A DNA stretch of 64,000 nt. Origin: JBFAPK01 sp040676675. Its GTDB lineage: Bacteria; Actinomycetota; Actinomycetes; Mycobacteriales; Micromonosporaceae. How positions within the stretch are numbered: the first letter of the stretch is position 1; each line of letters opens with the position of its first letter. The stretch covers positions 111,942 to 175,941 of the forward strand of contig NZ_JBFAPK010000014.1 in NCBI RefSeq assembly GCF_040676675.1. The letters are read 5' to 3'. The notes beneath the pieces were generated by a model. The model was not told the origin of the DNA and did not search any database. It worked only from the letters and a program-made list of their open reading frames with translations. Shown one piece after another: positions 9,918-18,345 of the stretch. The translations under genes were made by a program, and so were the position numbers.

Positions 9918-10769
9918 TCAGCTCCCCGGCGGCGGCAGGATCGTGCGCGGCGGTTCGGGCGCGGGACCCCGGCGCCGCCACTCGCGCGGGTAGCCCACCG
10001 ACACCTCCTGGAAGCGCACCCCGTCGTGCCAGGTGGTACGCGGGATGTGCAGGTGCCCGTAGACCATCGCGGCGGTGCGGAACCGCCGGTGCCAGTCGGC
10101 CGTACGCTCGGTGCCGCACCACTGCGCGAACTCGGGGTAGTGCAGGATCCGGGTCGGCTCGCGTACCAGCGGATAGTGGTTCACGAAGACGATCGGCAGG
10201 TCGCCGTCGAGCTGCGCCAACCGCCGCTCGGTGGTCTCGACCCGGGCCGCGCACCAGGCCTCCCGGCTCGGGTACGGGTCCGGGTGCAGCAGCGCCTCGT
10301 CGGTGCAGACGACCCCGGCCTCGTACGCCAGCGCCAGCGCCTCCTCCTTCGTCGAGGCGCCCGGGGGCCGGAAGCTGTAGTCGTAGAGCAGGAAGAGCGG
10401 CACGACCAGCACCGGCCCGCCCGGCCCCGACCAGACCGGGTACGGATCCTCGGGCGTCACCACGCCGAGGTCGCGGCAGAGCTCCACCAGCCGCTGGTAG
10501 CGCGCCTCCCCGCGCAGGGTGACCGGATCCTCCCGCGGGGTCCAGAGTTCGTGGTTGCCGGGCGCCCACACCACGCGGGCGTAGCGCTCGCTGAGCACGC
10601 GCAGCGCCCACTCGACGTCGGTGAAGCGCTCGCCCACGTCGCCGGCGACCAGTAGCCAGTCCTCCGGGGACTCCGGCCACATGTCGGAGACGAACGCACG
10701 GTTGTCGGCGTACGCGACGTGCAGGTCGCTGATGCCGAGCAGGCGCCCGCCCGGCGGCGGTGGCGTCAT
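9918..10769 (-). CDS. Calcineurin-like metallophosphoesterase
   Basis: 283 residues. All five metal-binding blocks are present in order: ISDLH (about 13-17), AGDVGE, GNHELW, VNHYPL and GHLH. It is a cytoplasmic dimetal phosphoesterase of unknown substrate, without signal peptide. It is immediately upstream of, and almost touching, the phosphopantetheinyl transferase, which suggests a linked role. One guess is trimming or recycling of a CoA-derived product, but nothing in the sequence proves it. The proline-rich N-terminus is MTPPPPGG. Confidence 0.9.
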   Translation of the reverse strand: MTPPPPGGRLLGISDLHVAYADNRAFVSDMWPESPEDWLLVAGDVGERFTDVEWALRVLSERYARVVWAPGNHELWTPREDPVTLRGEARYQRLVELCRDLGVVTPEDPYPVWSGPGGPVLVVPLFLLYDYSFRPPGASTKEEALALAYEAGVVCTDEALLHPDPYPSREAWCAARVETTERRLAQLDGDLPIVFVNHYPLVREPTRILHYPEFAQWCGTERTADWHRRFRTAAMVYGHLHIPRTTWHDGVRFQEVSVGYPREWRRRGPAPEPPRTILPPPGS

Positions 10770-10785
10770 CCTCGCGAGCCTGTGG

Positions 10786-11190
10786 TCAGCCGTCCACCCA
10801 GCCGTGCCGCTGCGCCAGGCTCAACAGCGCCTGCCGCAACTGCACGATCTGGCTGCCGGTCAGGCTGGGCGCGGTGTCCAGGAACAGCTCCGTGACCTCC
10901 TGCCGGAACGCGCTGGGGGAGAGGACGTCGCAGAGCCCGTCCTCGTCGTCGCGGGCCGCGGGGACCGTGGCGGTACGGGTGGCGGCGGTGCGGCTGATCC
11001 GTACCGAGAGCGCCTTGAGCCCCCGCTCGCTCGCCGTCGCCTCGTACTCGACGGGCGTGCCGGGGGTGAAGAGGTGGCGTTCCTCGCCGAGGGTGTTGGC
11101 ATGCACGAACACGTCCTCGCCGCCGTCGTCCGGGGCGATGAAACCGTAGCCCCGGGTCTCGTCGAAGCGGAGCACCCTACCCAGTGACAC
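10786..11190 (-). CDS. Cold-shock-domain protein with C-terminal extension
   Basis: 134 residues from GTG 11188-11190. The N-terminal 65 residues form a cold-shock nucleic-acid-binding domain with RNP1-like GYGFIAPDD and RNP2-like DVFVHANTL. About 65 further residues (DVLSPSAFRQEVTELFLD and onward) form a helical tail conserved in actinobacterial long CSD proteins; classic CspA is only about 67 residues. It probably binds single-stranded RNA/DNA. It ends 16 bp before the metallophosphoesterase gene in the same direction, so the three may be co-transcribed. Confidence 0.9.
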   Translation of the reverse strand: MSLGRVLRFDETRGYGFIAPDDGGEDVFVHANTLGEERHLFTPGTPVEYEATASERGLKALSVRISRTAATRTATVPAARDDEDGLCDVLSPSAFRQEVTELFLDTAPSLTGSQIVQLRQALLSLAQRHGWVDG

Positions 11191-11300
11191 ACCACACCTA
11201 CCACGTTGACGCCAGACTCCGTCGCATACCGTAACCGGGCGCTGATCGGAGTGCCAGCAGACGCGCGGACATCTCCGGTCACCAGCGGCTCACCGCCGGC

Positions 11301-12641
11301 TCACTGCCGACCGCGGGCCCAGGAGGTGAGCAGGGAGAGCCAGGGGCTGGAGCGCCGGGGCTGTGCCGGCGTGGGGGCGGCACCCCGCGGCGGCGCGGGC
11401 GGGTGCAGCGGCTCGCCCGGCGGGAACTCGACGGGCAGCTCGACCAGGCCGCGCAGGAACGGGGTCGGGTGCCAGGCCAGCTCCTCCACCGCCGCGTCCA
11501 GCCGGGCGCCGGGCAGGCGCTGCAGCAGCCGCCCGACCGCGGTGTAGACGATCTGCCGGGCCAGCCGCTCGGCCGGGCAGCGGTGCGGGCCGGCACCCCA
11601 GGCCAGGAAGGCGCGGTTCACGTGGGTGCTGGTGGAGATCGCCTCGGGGCTGCCGAGCACCGGGTCGGCGTGGGCGGCGGCGAGCCCGAGCAGCACCCCG
11701 TCGCCGGCCCTGACCTCCGTACCGAGGATCCGGGTGTCGGCGGTGGCGTAGCGGGCCGGCAGCACCGGCACCGGCGGGTCCTGCCAGAGGACCCGGTTCA
11801 CCGCCTCCTCGATCTGCACCTCCGAACGCGCGTACGCGTTGCCCAGCCTGCGGTCGCCCAGCAGCGCCAGCAGGGTGTTGCTGATCAGGTGGGTGGTGGC
11901 CTCGCTGTTGCCGTTCATCATCTGGGCGAGCTGCTGGATCAGCTCGTCGTCGGTGAGGCCGGCCGGGTGCGCCATCATCCAGGACGGCAGGTCCGGTCCG
12001 GGCTGTTCGCGCTTGACCGACACCAGTTCGGCGTAGTAGCTCTCGATCTGCTGGTTGGCCTGCGCCGCCGTGGCCGGGTCGCTGTCGTAGACCTTCCGGG
12101 TCAGCTCCGCCAGCAGGTAGCCGCTGCGGTCGTCCATGCCGTACGCCCGGTTCATCACGAGCACGGGCAGCCAGCGCGCGTACTGCCCGATGGCCTCGGC
12201 CCGTCCGACGGCCACGAACCGGTCGATGAGCTGGTCGGCTATCTCCCGGATGTCGGCCCGGATCCGCTGCTCGGTGAGCCGTCCCAGGCCGTCCACGATG
12301 GCGGCGCGCAGCCGGTGGTGCTCGGCGCCGTCGGCGAAGACCACGTTCGGCCGGTAGCCGAAGATCGGCATCAGGGGGGAGTCCGGCTTCACCCGTCCCT
12401 CGGTGATCTCGCGCCAGCCGCGGGAGTCGTGCGAGTAGGTGGACGGGTTGCGCAGCACCTCGACGGTCTCGTTGTAGCCGAGCACGAGCCAGGTGGCCAC
12501 GCCGGGCGCGATCTCCACCGGGGCCACCGTGCCGAACCGGGCCCGCAGGCTGTCCCAGGTCTGTTTCTCGATCGCCTGGCCGTACAACGGCACCGCCTGG
12601 TCGTGTAACGGACAGCGCGCGCTCGCGTCGCGATCGGTCAC
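11301..12641 (-). CDS. Cytochrome P450, CYP157-like, lacking the ExxR motif
   Basis: 446 residues from GTG 12641. The heme loop FLAWGAGPHRC (Phe345 to Cys355) is intact. The I-helix oxygen-binding motif reads MNGNSEATTH rather than AGxxT. In the K-helix, where bacterial P450s have AVEELLRWDPP, this protein has AVNRVLWQDPP (residues 280-290), so both Glu and Arg of the otherwise near-universal ExxR pair are gone. Loss of ExxR, with Trp in the Arg position, is known for Streptomyces CYP157 proteins, to which I assign it by motif. A Pro/Arg-rich C-terminal tail follows residue 410. CYP157 genes usually sit beside conservons; none is seen here. Substrate and redox partner are unknown. Confidence 0.9.
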   Translation of the reverse strand: MTDRDASARCPLHDQAVPLYGQAIEKQTWDSLRARFGTVAPVEIAPGVATWLVLGYNETVEVLRNPSTYSHDSRGWREITEGRVKPDSPLMPIFGYRPNVVFADGAEHHRLRAAIVDGLGRLTEQRIRADIREIADQLIDRFVAVGRAEAIGQYARWLPVLVMNRAYGMDDRSGYLLAELTRKVYDSDPATAAQANQQIESYYAELVSVKREQPGPDLPSWMMAHPAGLTDDELIQQLAQMMNGNSEATTHLISNTLLALLGDRRLGNAYARSEVQIEEAVNRVLWQDPPVPVLPARYATADTRILGTEVRAGDGVLLGLAAAHADPVLGSPEAISTSTHVNRAFLAWGAGPHRCPAERLARQIVYTAVGRLLQRLPGARLDAAVEELAWHPTPFLRGLVELPVEFPPGEPLHPPAPPRGAAPTPAQPRRSSPWLSLLTSWARGRQ

Positions 12642-13313
12642 GGAACTGACCCCCTGGTCTGGACGATGACTTCCAGCCGCACCCGCCGGGCGAAGGATCC
12701 CGTCCGCGCGCCGCGGGGGGACCCGGGATGCACCACGGTACGAGGAGACGTCGACTGCACGGCGTAACCGAGCCAGTAGCCTAGTGTGCGAAGTGGACGG
12801 CGGGCCACCCGGTCCGGTCCGGCCCCTGGGGCGCGGGAATGACTATGTGCCGCCGGGCGGATACGGATCGGGGCCGGAGGACCCCCGACCCGCAGCATCA
12901 TCCGCGGCGCGTCGTACCGTCGAGGGCGAGCCGCGGCCGGGTGCCGGGTCAGGGTCGCCCGACCCCTTCCGATCAGGGACTTTCGGCCCGTACCGGCGGG
13001 CCTCGCGTCGTACCACGCGCGTGTTCGCCGCCCCCCGCCGACGCCGGCCAGGGCTGTCCGCCGGCCGGGGCCAGGGCCGTCCGCCGCCGCGACGATGCGC
13101 CGCGCGGCCGGGGCTGCCCGCGCTCGTCGCCGCGTGACGGGAGGTATCGGACGCGACCTCGCGGTATCAGACGCCGCCCGGCGGGTATGCGAACGAGCGC
13201 TGGCGCGGCGCGGCGCTACCGCCGGCGCGGCGTCATCGCGGGCGCGGTGCCGTCGCGGGCCCGGCCCGACAGAGCCGGTGGCCGAGGCGCCCGACGACCG
13301 GAAGGGGTGGGCA
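12642..13313. other. 672-bp intergenic stretch without a supported gene
   Basis: Several open frames cross this stretch on both strands, but all encode Arg/Pro/Gly-rich sequence with no domain and no ribosome site, so none is called. A TAGGCT-like -10 box facing the P450 gene occurs near 12775-12785 on the minus strand. The half nearest 13313 is extremely rich in GCG/CGC runs. Nothing else was recognised. Confidence 0.5.
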
Positions 13314-13772
13314 ATGGCCGGTGGTGGGATCATCATCCGTAGCGAGGCGTTCAACGAGCACGACCTCATGCCCGAGCGGTTCTCCCGGGACGGGGGCAAC
13401 GTCTCGCCGCCGCTGGAGTGGCAGGACGTGCCGGAGTCCACGGCCGAACTGGTCCTGCTGGTGGAGGATCGGGACGCCGGTCGCCTGCCCTTCCTGCACT
13501 GGCTGGTCACCGGGATCGACCCGGCCTGCACCGGGATGGCCGAGGGCGAGGTGCCGGCCGGCGGTCGGGAGTGGCTGAACGGGTTCGGCGCGCCGGGCTG
13601 GGGTGGTCCCCGCCCACCCCGCAACGACGACCCGCACCGTTACTTCTTTCGGCTGTACGCGCTGCGCCAGCCACTCGCGCTGAAGCGGACCCCGCAGGTC
13701 CCCGAGGTGCACGAGGCCGTCGCCGACGTCGAGATCGGCAGCGCGAACATGGTCGCCACCTTCGCCCGCTGA
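13314..13772 (+). CDS. YbhB/YbcL-type PEBP-like protein
   Basis: 152 residues from ATG 13314 behind AAGGGG. It matches the bacterial phosphatidylethanolamine-binding-protein family: EAFNEHDLMPERFSRDGGN opening, NVSPPLEW, LLVEDRDAG, FLHWLVTGID and the late HRYFFRLYAL block. The ligand-pocket residues Asp and His of these motifs are kept. No signal peptide; probably cytoplasmic. The biochemical role of bacterial members is poorly known. A longer in-frame reading upstream from 13095 is low-complexity and is not included. It stands alone between the gap and the GntR gene. Confidence 0.9.
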   Translation: MAGGGIIIRSEAFNEHDLMPERFSRDGGNVSPPLEWQDVPESTAELVLLVEDRDAGRLPFLHWLVTGIDPACTGMAEGEVPAGGREWLNGFGAPGWGGPRPPRNDDPHRYFFRLYALRQPLALKRTPQVPEVHEAVADVEIGSANMVATFAR

Positions 13773-13821
13773 GCGTCTCGGGCGTTTCGCCGGGCGGCGA
13801 CCTCCGAACGAATGGCGCTTG

Positions 13822-13856
13822 TTGACGGGATAACGATCCTGGTAGACATCGGATGT
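13822..13856 (+). promoter_or_regulatory. Candidate promoter and autoregulatory operator of the GntR gene
   Basis: TTGACG (13822-13827) is a plausible -35. The perfect 11-bp palindrome ACATC-G-GATGT (13846-13856) lies where the -10 should be. A GntR/FCD dimer binding here would repress its own gene, which starts 103 bp downstream. Confidence 0.35.
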
Positions 13857-13958
13857 ATTCCTGTCGTTACCCGCCCGCGACGGCGAGCGCCGACGCCGCC
13901 CGTGGCCGGGCGCGGCGCCCTACCTCCGCCGGTGGGCGAGAGTCACCGGAGGTGGGAG

Positions 13959-14630
13959 ATGGCGCTGACCGACGCGGCCATCGACAAGATCAAGGAGATG
14001 ATCGTCTCCGGTGAGCTGGGACCGGGGGACCGGTTGCCGAAGGAGGTCGACCTCGCCGAACGGCTCGGGCTCTCCCGCAACTCGCTGCGTGAGGCGGTCA
14101 AGGCGCTCTCCATCATCCGGGTGCTCGACGTACGGCAGGGCGACGGCACGTACGTCACCAGCCTCGAACCGCACCTGCTGCTCGACGCGCTGAACTTCGT
14201 CGTGGACTTCCACCGCGACGACACCGTGCTGCACTTCCTCGAGGTACGCCGGATCCTCGAACCGGCGGCGACCGAGATCGCCGCCCAGCGGATGACCGAC
14301 GCCGACATCGTCAAGCTCCAGGCGGTCCTCGACGACCTCGGGTCGGCCCCGGACATCGAGGCGCTGGTCGCCAACGACCTGGAGTTCCACCGGCGGATCG
14401 CCGCGGCGTCGGAGAACCCGGTGCTCACCTCGCTCATCGACGGCCTCTCCGGGCCGACCACCCGGGCCCGGATCTGGCGTGGGCTCACCCAGGAGGGTGC
14501 GGTGACCAAGACCCGCGAGCAGCACCAGGCCATAGTGGACGCGATCGCCAGCCGCCAGCCGCAGCTCGCCCGTTCCTGGGCCACCGTCCACATCGCCGGC
14601 GTCGAGGAGTGGCTGCGCCGGGCGCTGTGA
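13959..14630 (+). CDS. GntR-family regulator with FCD domain (FadR subfamily)
   Basis: 223 residues from ATG 13959 behind GGAGG. The N-terminal winged HTH reads LPKEVDLAERLGLSRNSLREAVKAL, and the wing is GDGTYV. An all-helical FCD ligand domain spans about 80-220 with metal/ligand residues in DLEFHRRIAAASENPVL and the late EQHQAIVDAI. Members usually sense a carboxylate intermediate and control catabolic genes. No catabolic operon adjoins it, so the target is unknown; it may be autoregulated or act elsewhere. Confidence 0.92.
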   Translation: MALTDAAIDKIKEMIVSGELGPGDRLPKEVDLAERLGLSRNSLREAVKALSIIRVLDVRQGDGTYVTSLEPHLLLDALNFVVDFHRDDTVLHFLEVRRILEPAATEIAAQRMTDADIVKLQAVLDDLGSAPDIEALVANDLEFHRRIAAASENPVLTSLIDGLSGPTTRARIWRGLTQEGAVTKTREQHQAIVDAIASRQPQLARSWATVHIAGVEEWLRRAL

Positions 14631-14657
14631 GCCGCGACGACGGGCCAGGGTTTCCGC

Positions 14658-15509
14658 TCAGCCGGTGCGGCGGGCCAGGGCGACCCGGGTCGCCGCGACG
14701 AAGTCCCAGAAGACCGGCAGGGTGGTGTTCTTGCGCTGCGCCCGGGTGTTCGTACCGAACATGGCGGTGCGCAGCGGCGTGGTGAGCTCCAGCTGCGCGC
14801 CCGCGCCGGTCAGGGTCCGGTTGGCGATGTTCTCGGGCTCGTCCCCGTTGATCGCGGCGAGGTCGCGGGCGTCGAGGGCCCGGACGCCGACCCGGGCGTA
14901 CTCCTGGAGCAGGTAGCCCTTGAGCGTGGTGTCGCGCCCGCCGACCGCCACCGCCGCGGTGCCGTCCGGCAGCCCCGCGTCCGCCGGGGTGCAGCCATGC
15001 AGCGAGACCGCGTACCGGGCGCCGGCGCAGAGCGAACGGGCGTACGGGTCGTCGCAGTGCGTGGAGGTGACGTGCAGTTCGCCGTTGCCGGAGGCGCGCA
15101 GCCCCTCGAACATCCAGTAGTCCCGGACGGGGCCGCCGGCTGGCGTCACCGCCAGCGTGGCCGGGTGGTAGCCGGCGATGGCGAGGCAGAGTTCCGAGGT
15201 ACCCACCTCGATCCCGCCGCCGTGCGGCGCGATCACCACGGCGGACGGGAACGGCGCGTTCTGGCCCAGGTCGTCGTCGAGCGCCGGGTGCCGGCGGTAG
15301 CGGCGGGCGTAGTCGACGCCCTCGGCCAGGGCCGGGTCGGCGTAGAGCGCCGTGTTCGACGGGTACGCGTCGGCCGCCGCCGCGGCCAGGGCCGGCTCGC
15401 CCCCGCCCGCGCCGGCAGCCGGGGCGGACCCGGACGTGAGCAGGTACGGGCCGCCGACGGCCGCCGACGTCAACACCCCGAGCAGCGTCCTTCTCCGTAC
15501 GCGCGCCAT
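14658..15509 (-). CDS. Tat-exported poly-gamma-glutamate hydrolase family protein
   Basis: 283 residues from ATG 15509 behind GAGAGGTGG. The twin-arginine signal RRRTLLGVLTSAAVGG is followed by an Ala/Gly-rich stretch. The mature part shows the motifs of the PghP-like zinc hydrolase family: VIAPHGGGIEVGTSEL, TSTHCDD, VSLHGC and NRTLTGAGAQLELT, whose His/Glu residues are the likely metal ligands. The family cleaves poly-gamma-glutamate, as in phage and Bacillus PghP; the physiological substrate of actinobacterial members is unproven. It is convergent with the GntR gene. Confidence 0.82.
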   Translation of the reverse strand: MARVRRRTLLGVLTSAAVGGPYLLTSGSAPAAGAGGGEPALAAAAADAYPSNTALYADPALAEGVDYARRYRRHPALDDDLGQNAPFPSAVVIAPHGGGIEVGTSELCLAIAGYHPATLAVTPAGGPVRDYWMFEGLRASGNGELHVTSTHCDDPYARSLCAGARYAVSLHGCTPADAGLPDGTAAVAVGGRDTTLKGYLLQEYARVGVRALDARDLAAINGDEPENIANRTLTGAGAQLELTTPLRTAMFGTNTRAQRKNTTLPVFWDFVAATRVALARRTG

Positions 15510-15669
15510 CCCCGTGCCACCTCTCCGGCCGACGCCAACGATCCCGGCGCTCCGGTCCCGGGCGCCCGGGGAAATTGGATCACGGCTGACCCTGGCTGAG
15601 CGAGGGCCCGGTCCGGTACAACAGGGCGATGGGATAAGGCCGTTCCCCGCAGGACGGAGGCCGACGACC

Positions 15670-16596
15670 GTGGTTCGCGCCCGCTCGCCCCGAATCCGTA
15701 CGACACTGCTGCTGGCCGTCGTGATGTCGCTGCTCGTGGCCGGTTGCGGGGCGGGACCCGGCGACGCCGGCAGGGACGGGCTGCCGGCGAGGCTGCGCGT
15801 CGGGATCATCCCCAACGTCTCCCCGGAACGGCAGCGCGCCCAGTACGAACCGCTGCGCGAGTACCTCGCGAAGCGGCTCGGAGTCGGGGTGGAGTTGTTC
15901 GTGGCGAACAACTACGCCGGGGTGGTGGCCGCCCTCGTGGCCCGTCAGGTGGACGTCGCGTATCTCGGCGGGCTGACCTACGCGCAGGCCGCCGAGCAGT
16001 CCCGAGGCGTCGTTCCGCTCGTCACCGAGGTCGACGAGGAGACCGGTACCCCGCGCTACCTCTCGGCGGTCGTGGTTCCCGCCGCCTCCCCGGCCAGGTC
16101 GGTACGGGACGTCGTCGCCGCCGGTGGGCGCTTCGCCTTCGGCGACGTCAGCTCGACGTCGGGCAGCCTCTACCCGCGCATGATGATCGTCGACGCGGGG
16201 GCCCGGTGCGAGGTACGCGCGCTCGACCGCTGCCCGCCCCTGAGCAGCGTCACGTTCACCGGTGGCCACGACGCCACCGCGCTGGCGGTACTCAACGGCG
16301 CCGTCGACGCCGGCGGGATCGAACTGCGCATCCTGCACCGGCTGGAGCGGCAGGGCACCGTTCCCGCCGGCGCGCTGCGGGTGGTGGAGCAGCGGCAGGT
16401 GATGGGCTATCCGTGGGTGGCCCGGGACGGCCTGCCGGCGACTGCCCGCCGGGCGGTGGCGGGGGCCTTCACCGGCATCACCGACGCGAAGCTGCTCGAC
16501 CTGCTGCGCGCCAGGTCGTACGTCGAGGTCACCGCGGACGACTACCGCGAGGTGCACGACAACGCCGCCCGGCTCGGGCTGCTCACGGTCGGCTGA
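15670..16596 (+). CDS. phnD: Phosphonate/phosphite-type ABC transporter substrate-binding lipoprotein
   Basis: 308 residues from GTG 15670 behind GGAGG (15656-15660). The lipoprotein signal ends in the lipobox LVAGC near residue 25. The periplasmic-binding fold of the PhnD family starts with LRVGIIPNVSPERQRAQYEP and has the typical VDVAYLGGLTYAQA and FAFGDVSSTSGSLYPR motifs, where the Ser/Thr cluster would coordinate an oxyanion. First gene of a three-gene operon. The substrate may be a phosphonate, phosphite or another anion; no C-P lyase genes lie nearby, so simple anion import is inferred. Confidence 0.88.
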   Translation: MVRARSPRIRTTLLLAVVMSLLVAGCGAGPGDAGRDGLPARLRVGIIPNVSPERQRAQYEPLREYLAKRLGVGVELFVANNYAGVVAALVARQVDVAYLGGLTYAQAAEQSRGVVPLVTEVDEETGTPRYLSAVVVPAASPARSVRDVVAAGGRFAFGDVSSTSGSLYPRMMIVDAGARCEVRALDRCPPLSSVTFTGGHDATALAVLNGAVDAGGIELRILHRLERQGTVPAGALRVVEQRQVMGYPWVARDGLPATARRAVAGAFTGITDAKLLDLLRARSYVEVTADDYREVHDNAARLGLLTVG

Positions 16597-16598
16597 CG

Positions 16599-17327
16599 AT
16601 GGAGATCGTGATGCGGGACGTCACCGTCGCCTTCGGCGGTGGTGCGGCCCCGGCGCTCGACGGGGTGGACCTGGAGGTCGGCACCGGCGAGCGGGTCGCG
16701 CTGCTCGGCGCCTCCGGCGCGGGCAAGAGCACGCTGCTGCGGGTGCTGCTCGGGGCGGTACGACCCCGCGCGGGCTCGGTACGCGTCGGCGGGGTGGACC
16801 CCTTCGGATCGCCGGCCCGGCTGCGCGAGCTGCGGCGGCGGACCGGTTTCGTCCGGCAGCGCGACGATCTGGTTCCCGGCCTGAGCGCGCGGGCGAACAT
16901 CCTGATGGGACAGTCGCACCGTTGGGGTTGGCAGGGGTGGACGGCGGTGTTGCGCGGCCGGCTGCCCTCCCGGTACGCCGCCCGCGTCCGCGACCTGGCC
17001 CGGCGGCACGGCATCGAGGAGCTGCTCGACCGGCGGATCGAGCTGCTCTCCGGCGGGCAGCGGCAGCGGGTCGCCCTGGTGCGCGCGTTGCTCGGCGAGC
17101 CGGAACTGCTCCTGGCCGACGAGACCACCGCCGGGCTGGACGTGGTACGCGCCGCCGCGGCCCTGGCGGACCTGCGGGCCGTCGACGGGGCGACCCTGCT
17201 GGTCACCACGCACGACCTCACCCTGGCCCGGGGCTTCCCCCGGGTCGTGGCGCTGCGCCACGGGCGGGTCGTGCACGACGGCCCCGCTCCCGACGACGCC
17301 GCGGCCGGGGCCATCTATGCGTCCTGA
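16599..17327 (+). CDS. phnC: Phosphonate-type ABC transporter ATP-binding protein
   Basis: 242 residues, two bases after the phnD stop. Walker A is GASGAGKST (about 37-45), the ABC signature LSGGQRQRVALVRALL, Walker B LLLADE and the H-loop TTHD. It energises import with the adjacent permease. The residue after the usual Walker B Glu reads TTAGLDVV, a standard D-loop variant. The stop overlaps the start of the permease gene by 11 bp, so the two are translationally coupled. Confidence 0.92.
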   Translation: MEIVMRDVTVAFGGGAAPALDGVDLEVGTGERVALLGASGAGKSTLLRVLLGAVRPRAGSVRVGGVDPFGSPARLRELRRRTGFVRQRDDLVPGLSARANILMGQSHRWGWQGWTAVLRGRLPSRYAARVRDLARRHGIEELLDRRIELLSGGQRQRVALVRALLGEPELLLADETTAGLDVVRAAAALADLRAVDGATLLVTTHDLTLARGFPRVVALRHGRVVHDGPAPDDAAAGAIYAS

Positions 17328-18288
17328 CCTGGGTGCCTCCCGGACACCGACCGACCCGGCCGGCGAGCCCGTACGCGCCGGCGAGCGGGTCGCCGACGGC
17401 CCACGCCCGGCGGCCGGCCCGGTCGCGGCGGAGCCGCCGCCGGTGGTCGTCCGCCGGCACCTGGCCCGGTTGCTGCGCTGGCTGGGCTACCTCGGCTGCG
17501 TCACGGTCGCGGTCTGGTCCCTCGGCGGCACCGGGGTCGGTGTCGGCCCGCTCGTCGAGGGGCGGGAGGGCATCCGCCGGCTGCTCGCCGGACTCTTCCC
17601 GCCGGACCTGGACGCGGAACTGCTCCGGCAGATCGGCGCCGCCACGGTCGAGACCATCCAGATCTCGGTGGCCGCGCTGGTGGGCGGTACCGCGCTCGGG
17701 CTGCCGCTGGCCGTACTCATCGCCGGCAACGTACGGGCCCCGCGCCCACTGGCCCTGGCGGCGCGCGGCCTCGCCACGGTCCTGCGGGGCGTGCCCGAGC
17801 TGCTCTGGGCGCTGCTCTTCGTCTCGGCGGTCGGGCTGGGCCCGGCGGCCGGGGTCTACGCGATCGGCCTGCACTCGGCCGGGATGATCGCGAAGCTCTG
17901 CTCGGAACAGCTGGAGGCCGTCGACCCGGCCCCGGTCGAGGCACTGCGGCTGACCGGCGCGTCCCGTACCGCCACCGCCGTCCTCGCCGTCGTGCCGCAG
18001 GCCCGCGCCACGGTCGCGTCGCAGCTGCTCTACCAGTGGGAGTGCAACGTCCGCAGCTCCGTCGTGATCGGCTACGTCGGCGCCGGCGGCCTCGGTCAGG
18101 AGCTGGGCATCGCGCTGCACCTGTTCCGCTACCAGGAGCTGGCCACGCTGATGGCCGCGGTGCTGCTGCTGGTGCTGCTCGTCGACGGCGCGTCGGTGCT
18201 GGTGCGCCGCCGCCTCGGGGTCACCGCCGCGCTCCCGGGGGAGTGCGAACGCCCCCGCTACCGGCTGTCGCGACCGCGGGTTCCCTGA
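17317..18288 (+). CDS. phnE: Phosphonate-type ABC transporter permease
   Basis: 323 residues with an unusually long, Pro/Ala-rich cytoplasmic N-terminus of about 50 residues, then about six membrane helices. The EAA loop, which contacts the ATPase, reads EALRLTGASRTATAVLAVVP. The ending helix pair carries the PhnE-like YVGAGGLGQELGIALHLF motif. Last gene of phnDCE, followed by a strong bidirectional hairpin terminator. Confidence 0.9.
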   Translation: MRPDLGASRTPTDPAGEPVRAGERVADGPRPAAGPVAAEPPPVVVRRHLARLLRWLGYLGCVTVAVWSLGGTGVGVGPLVEGREGIRRLLAGLFPPDLDAELLRQIGAATVETIQISVAALVGGTALGLPLAVLIAGNVRAPRPLALAARGLATVLRGVPELLWALLFVSAVGLGPAAGVYAIGLHSAGMIAKLCSEQLEAVDPAPVEALRLTGASRTATAVLAVVPQARATVASQLLYQWECNVRSSVVIGYVGAGGLGQELGIALHLFRYQELATLMAAVLLLVLLVDGASVLVRRRLGVTAALPGECERPRYRLSRPRVP

Positions 18289-18303
18289 CCCCGCGCCGTT
18301 GCC

Positions 18304-18341
18304 GGGCCCCTTCCCGCCCCGGAGACGACGGGAAGGGGCCC
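18304..18341. terminator. Bidirectional terminator between phnE and the GH31 gene
   Basis: A perfect 13-bp stem GGGCCCCTTCCCG (18304-18316) with CGGGAAGGGGCCC (18329-18341) and a 12-nt loop lies between two convergent genes. Confidence 0.75.
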
Positions 18342-18345
18342 GCCG

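Noticed and set aside
12784..13313. Open frames before the PEBP gene, including an N-terminal extension of it
   Set aside because: Arg/Pro/Gly-rich low-complexity translation, no ribosome site and no conservation pattern; the PEBP start at 13314 has a good AAGGGG site.
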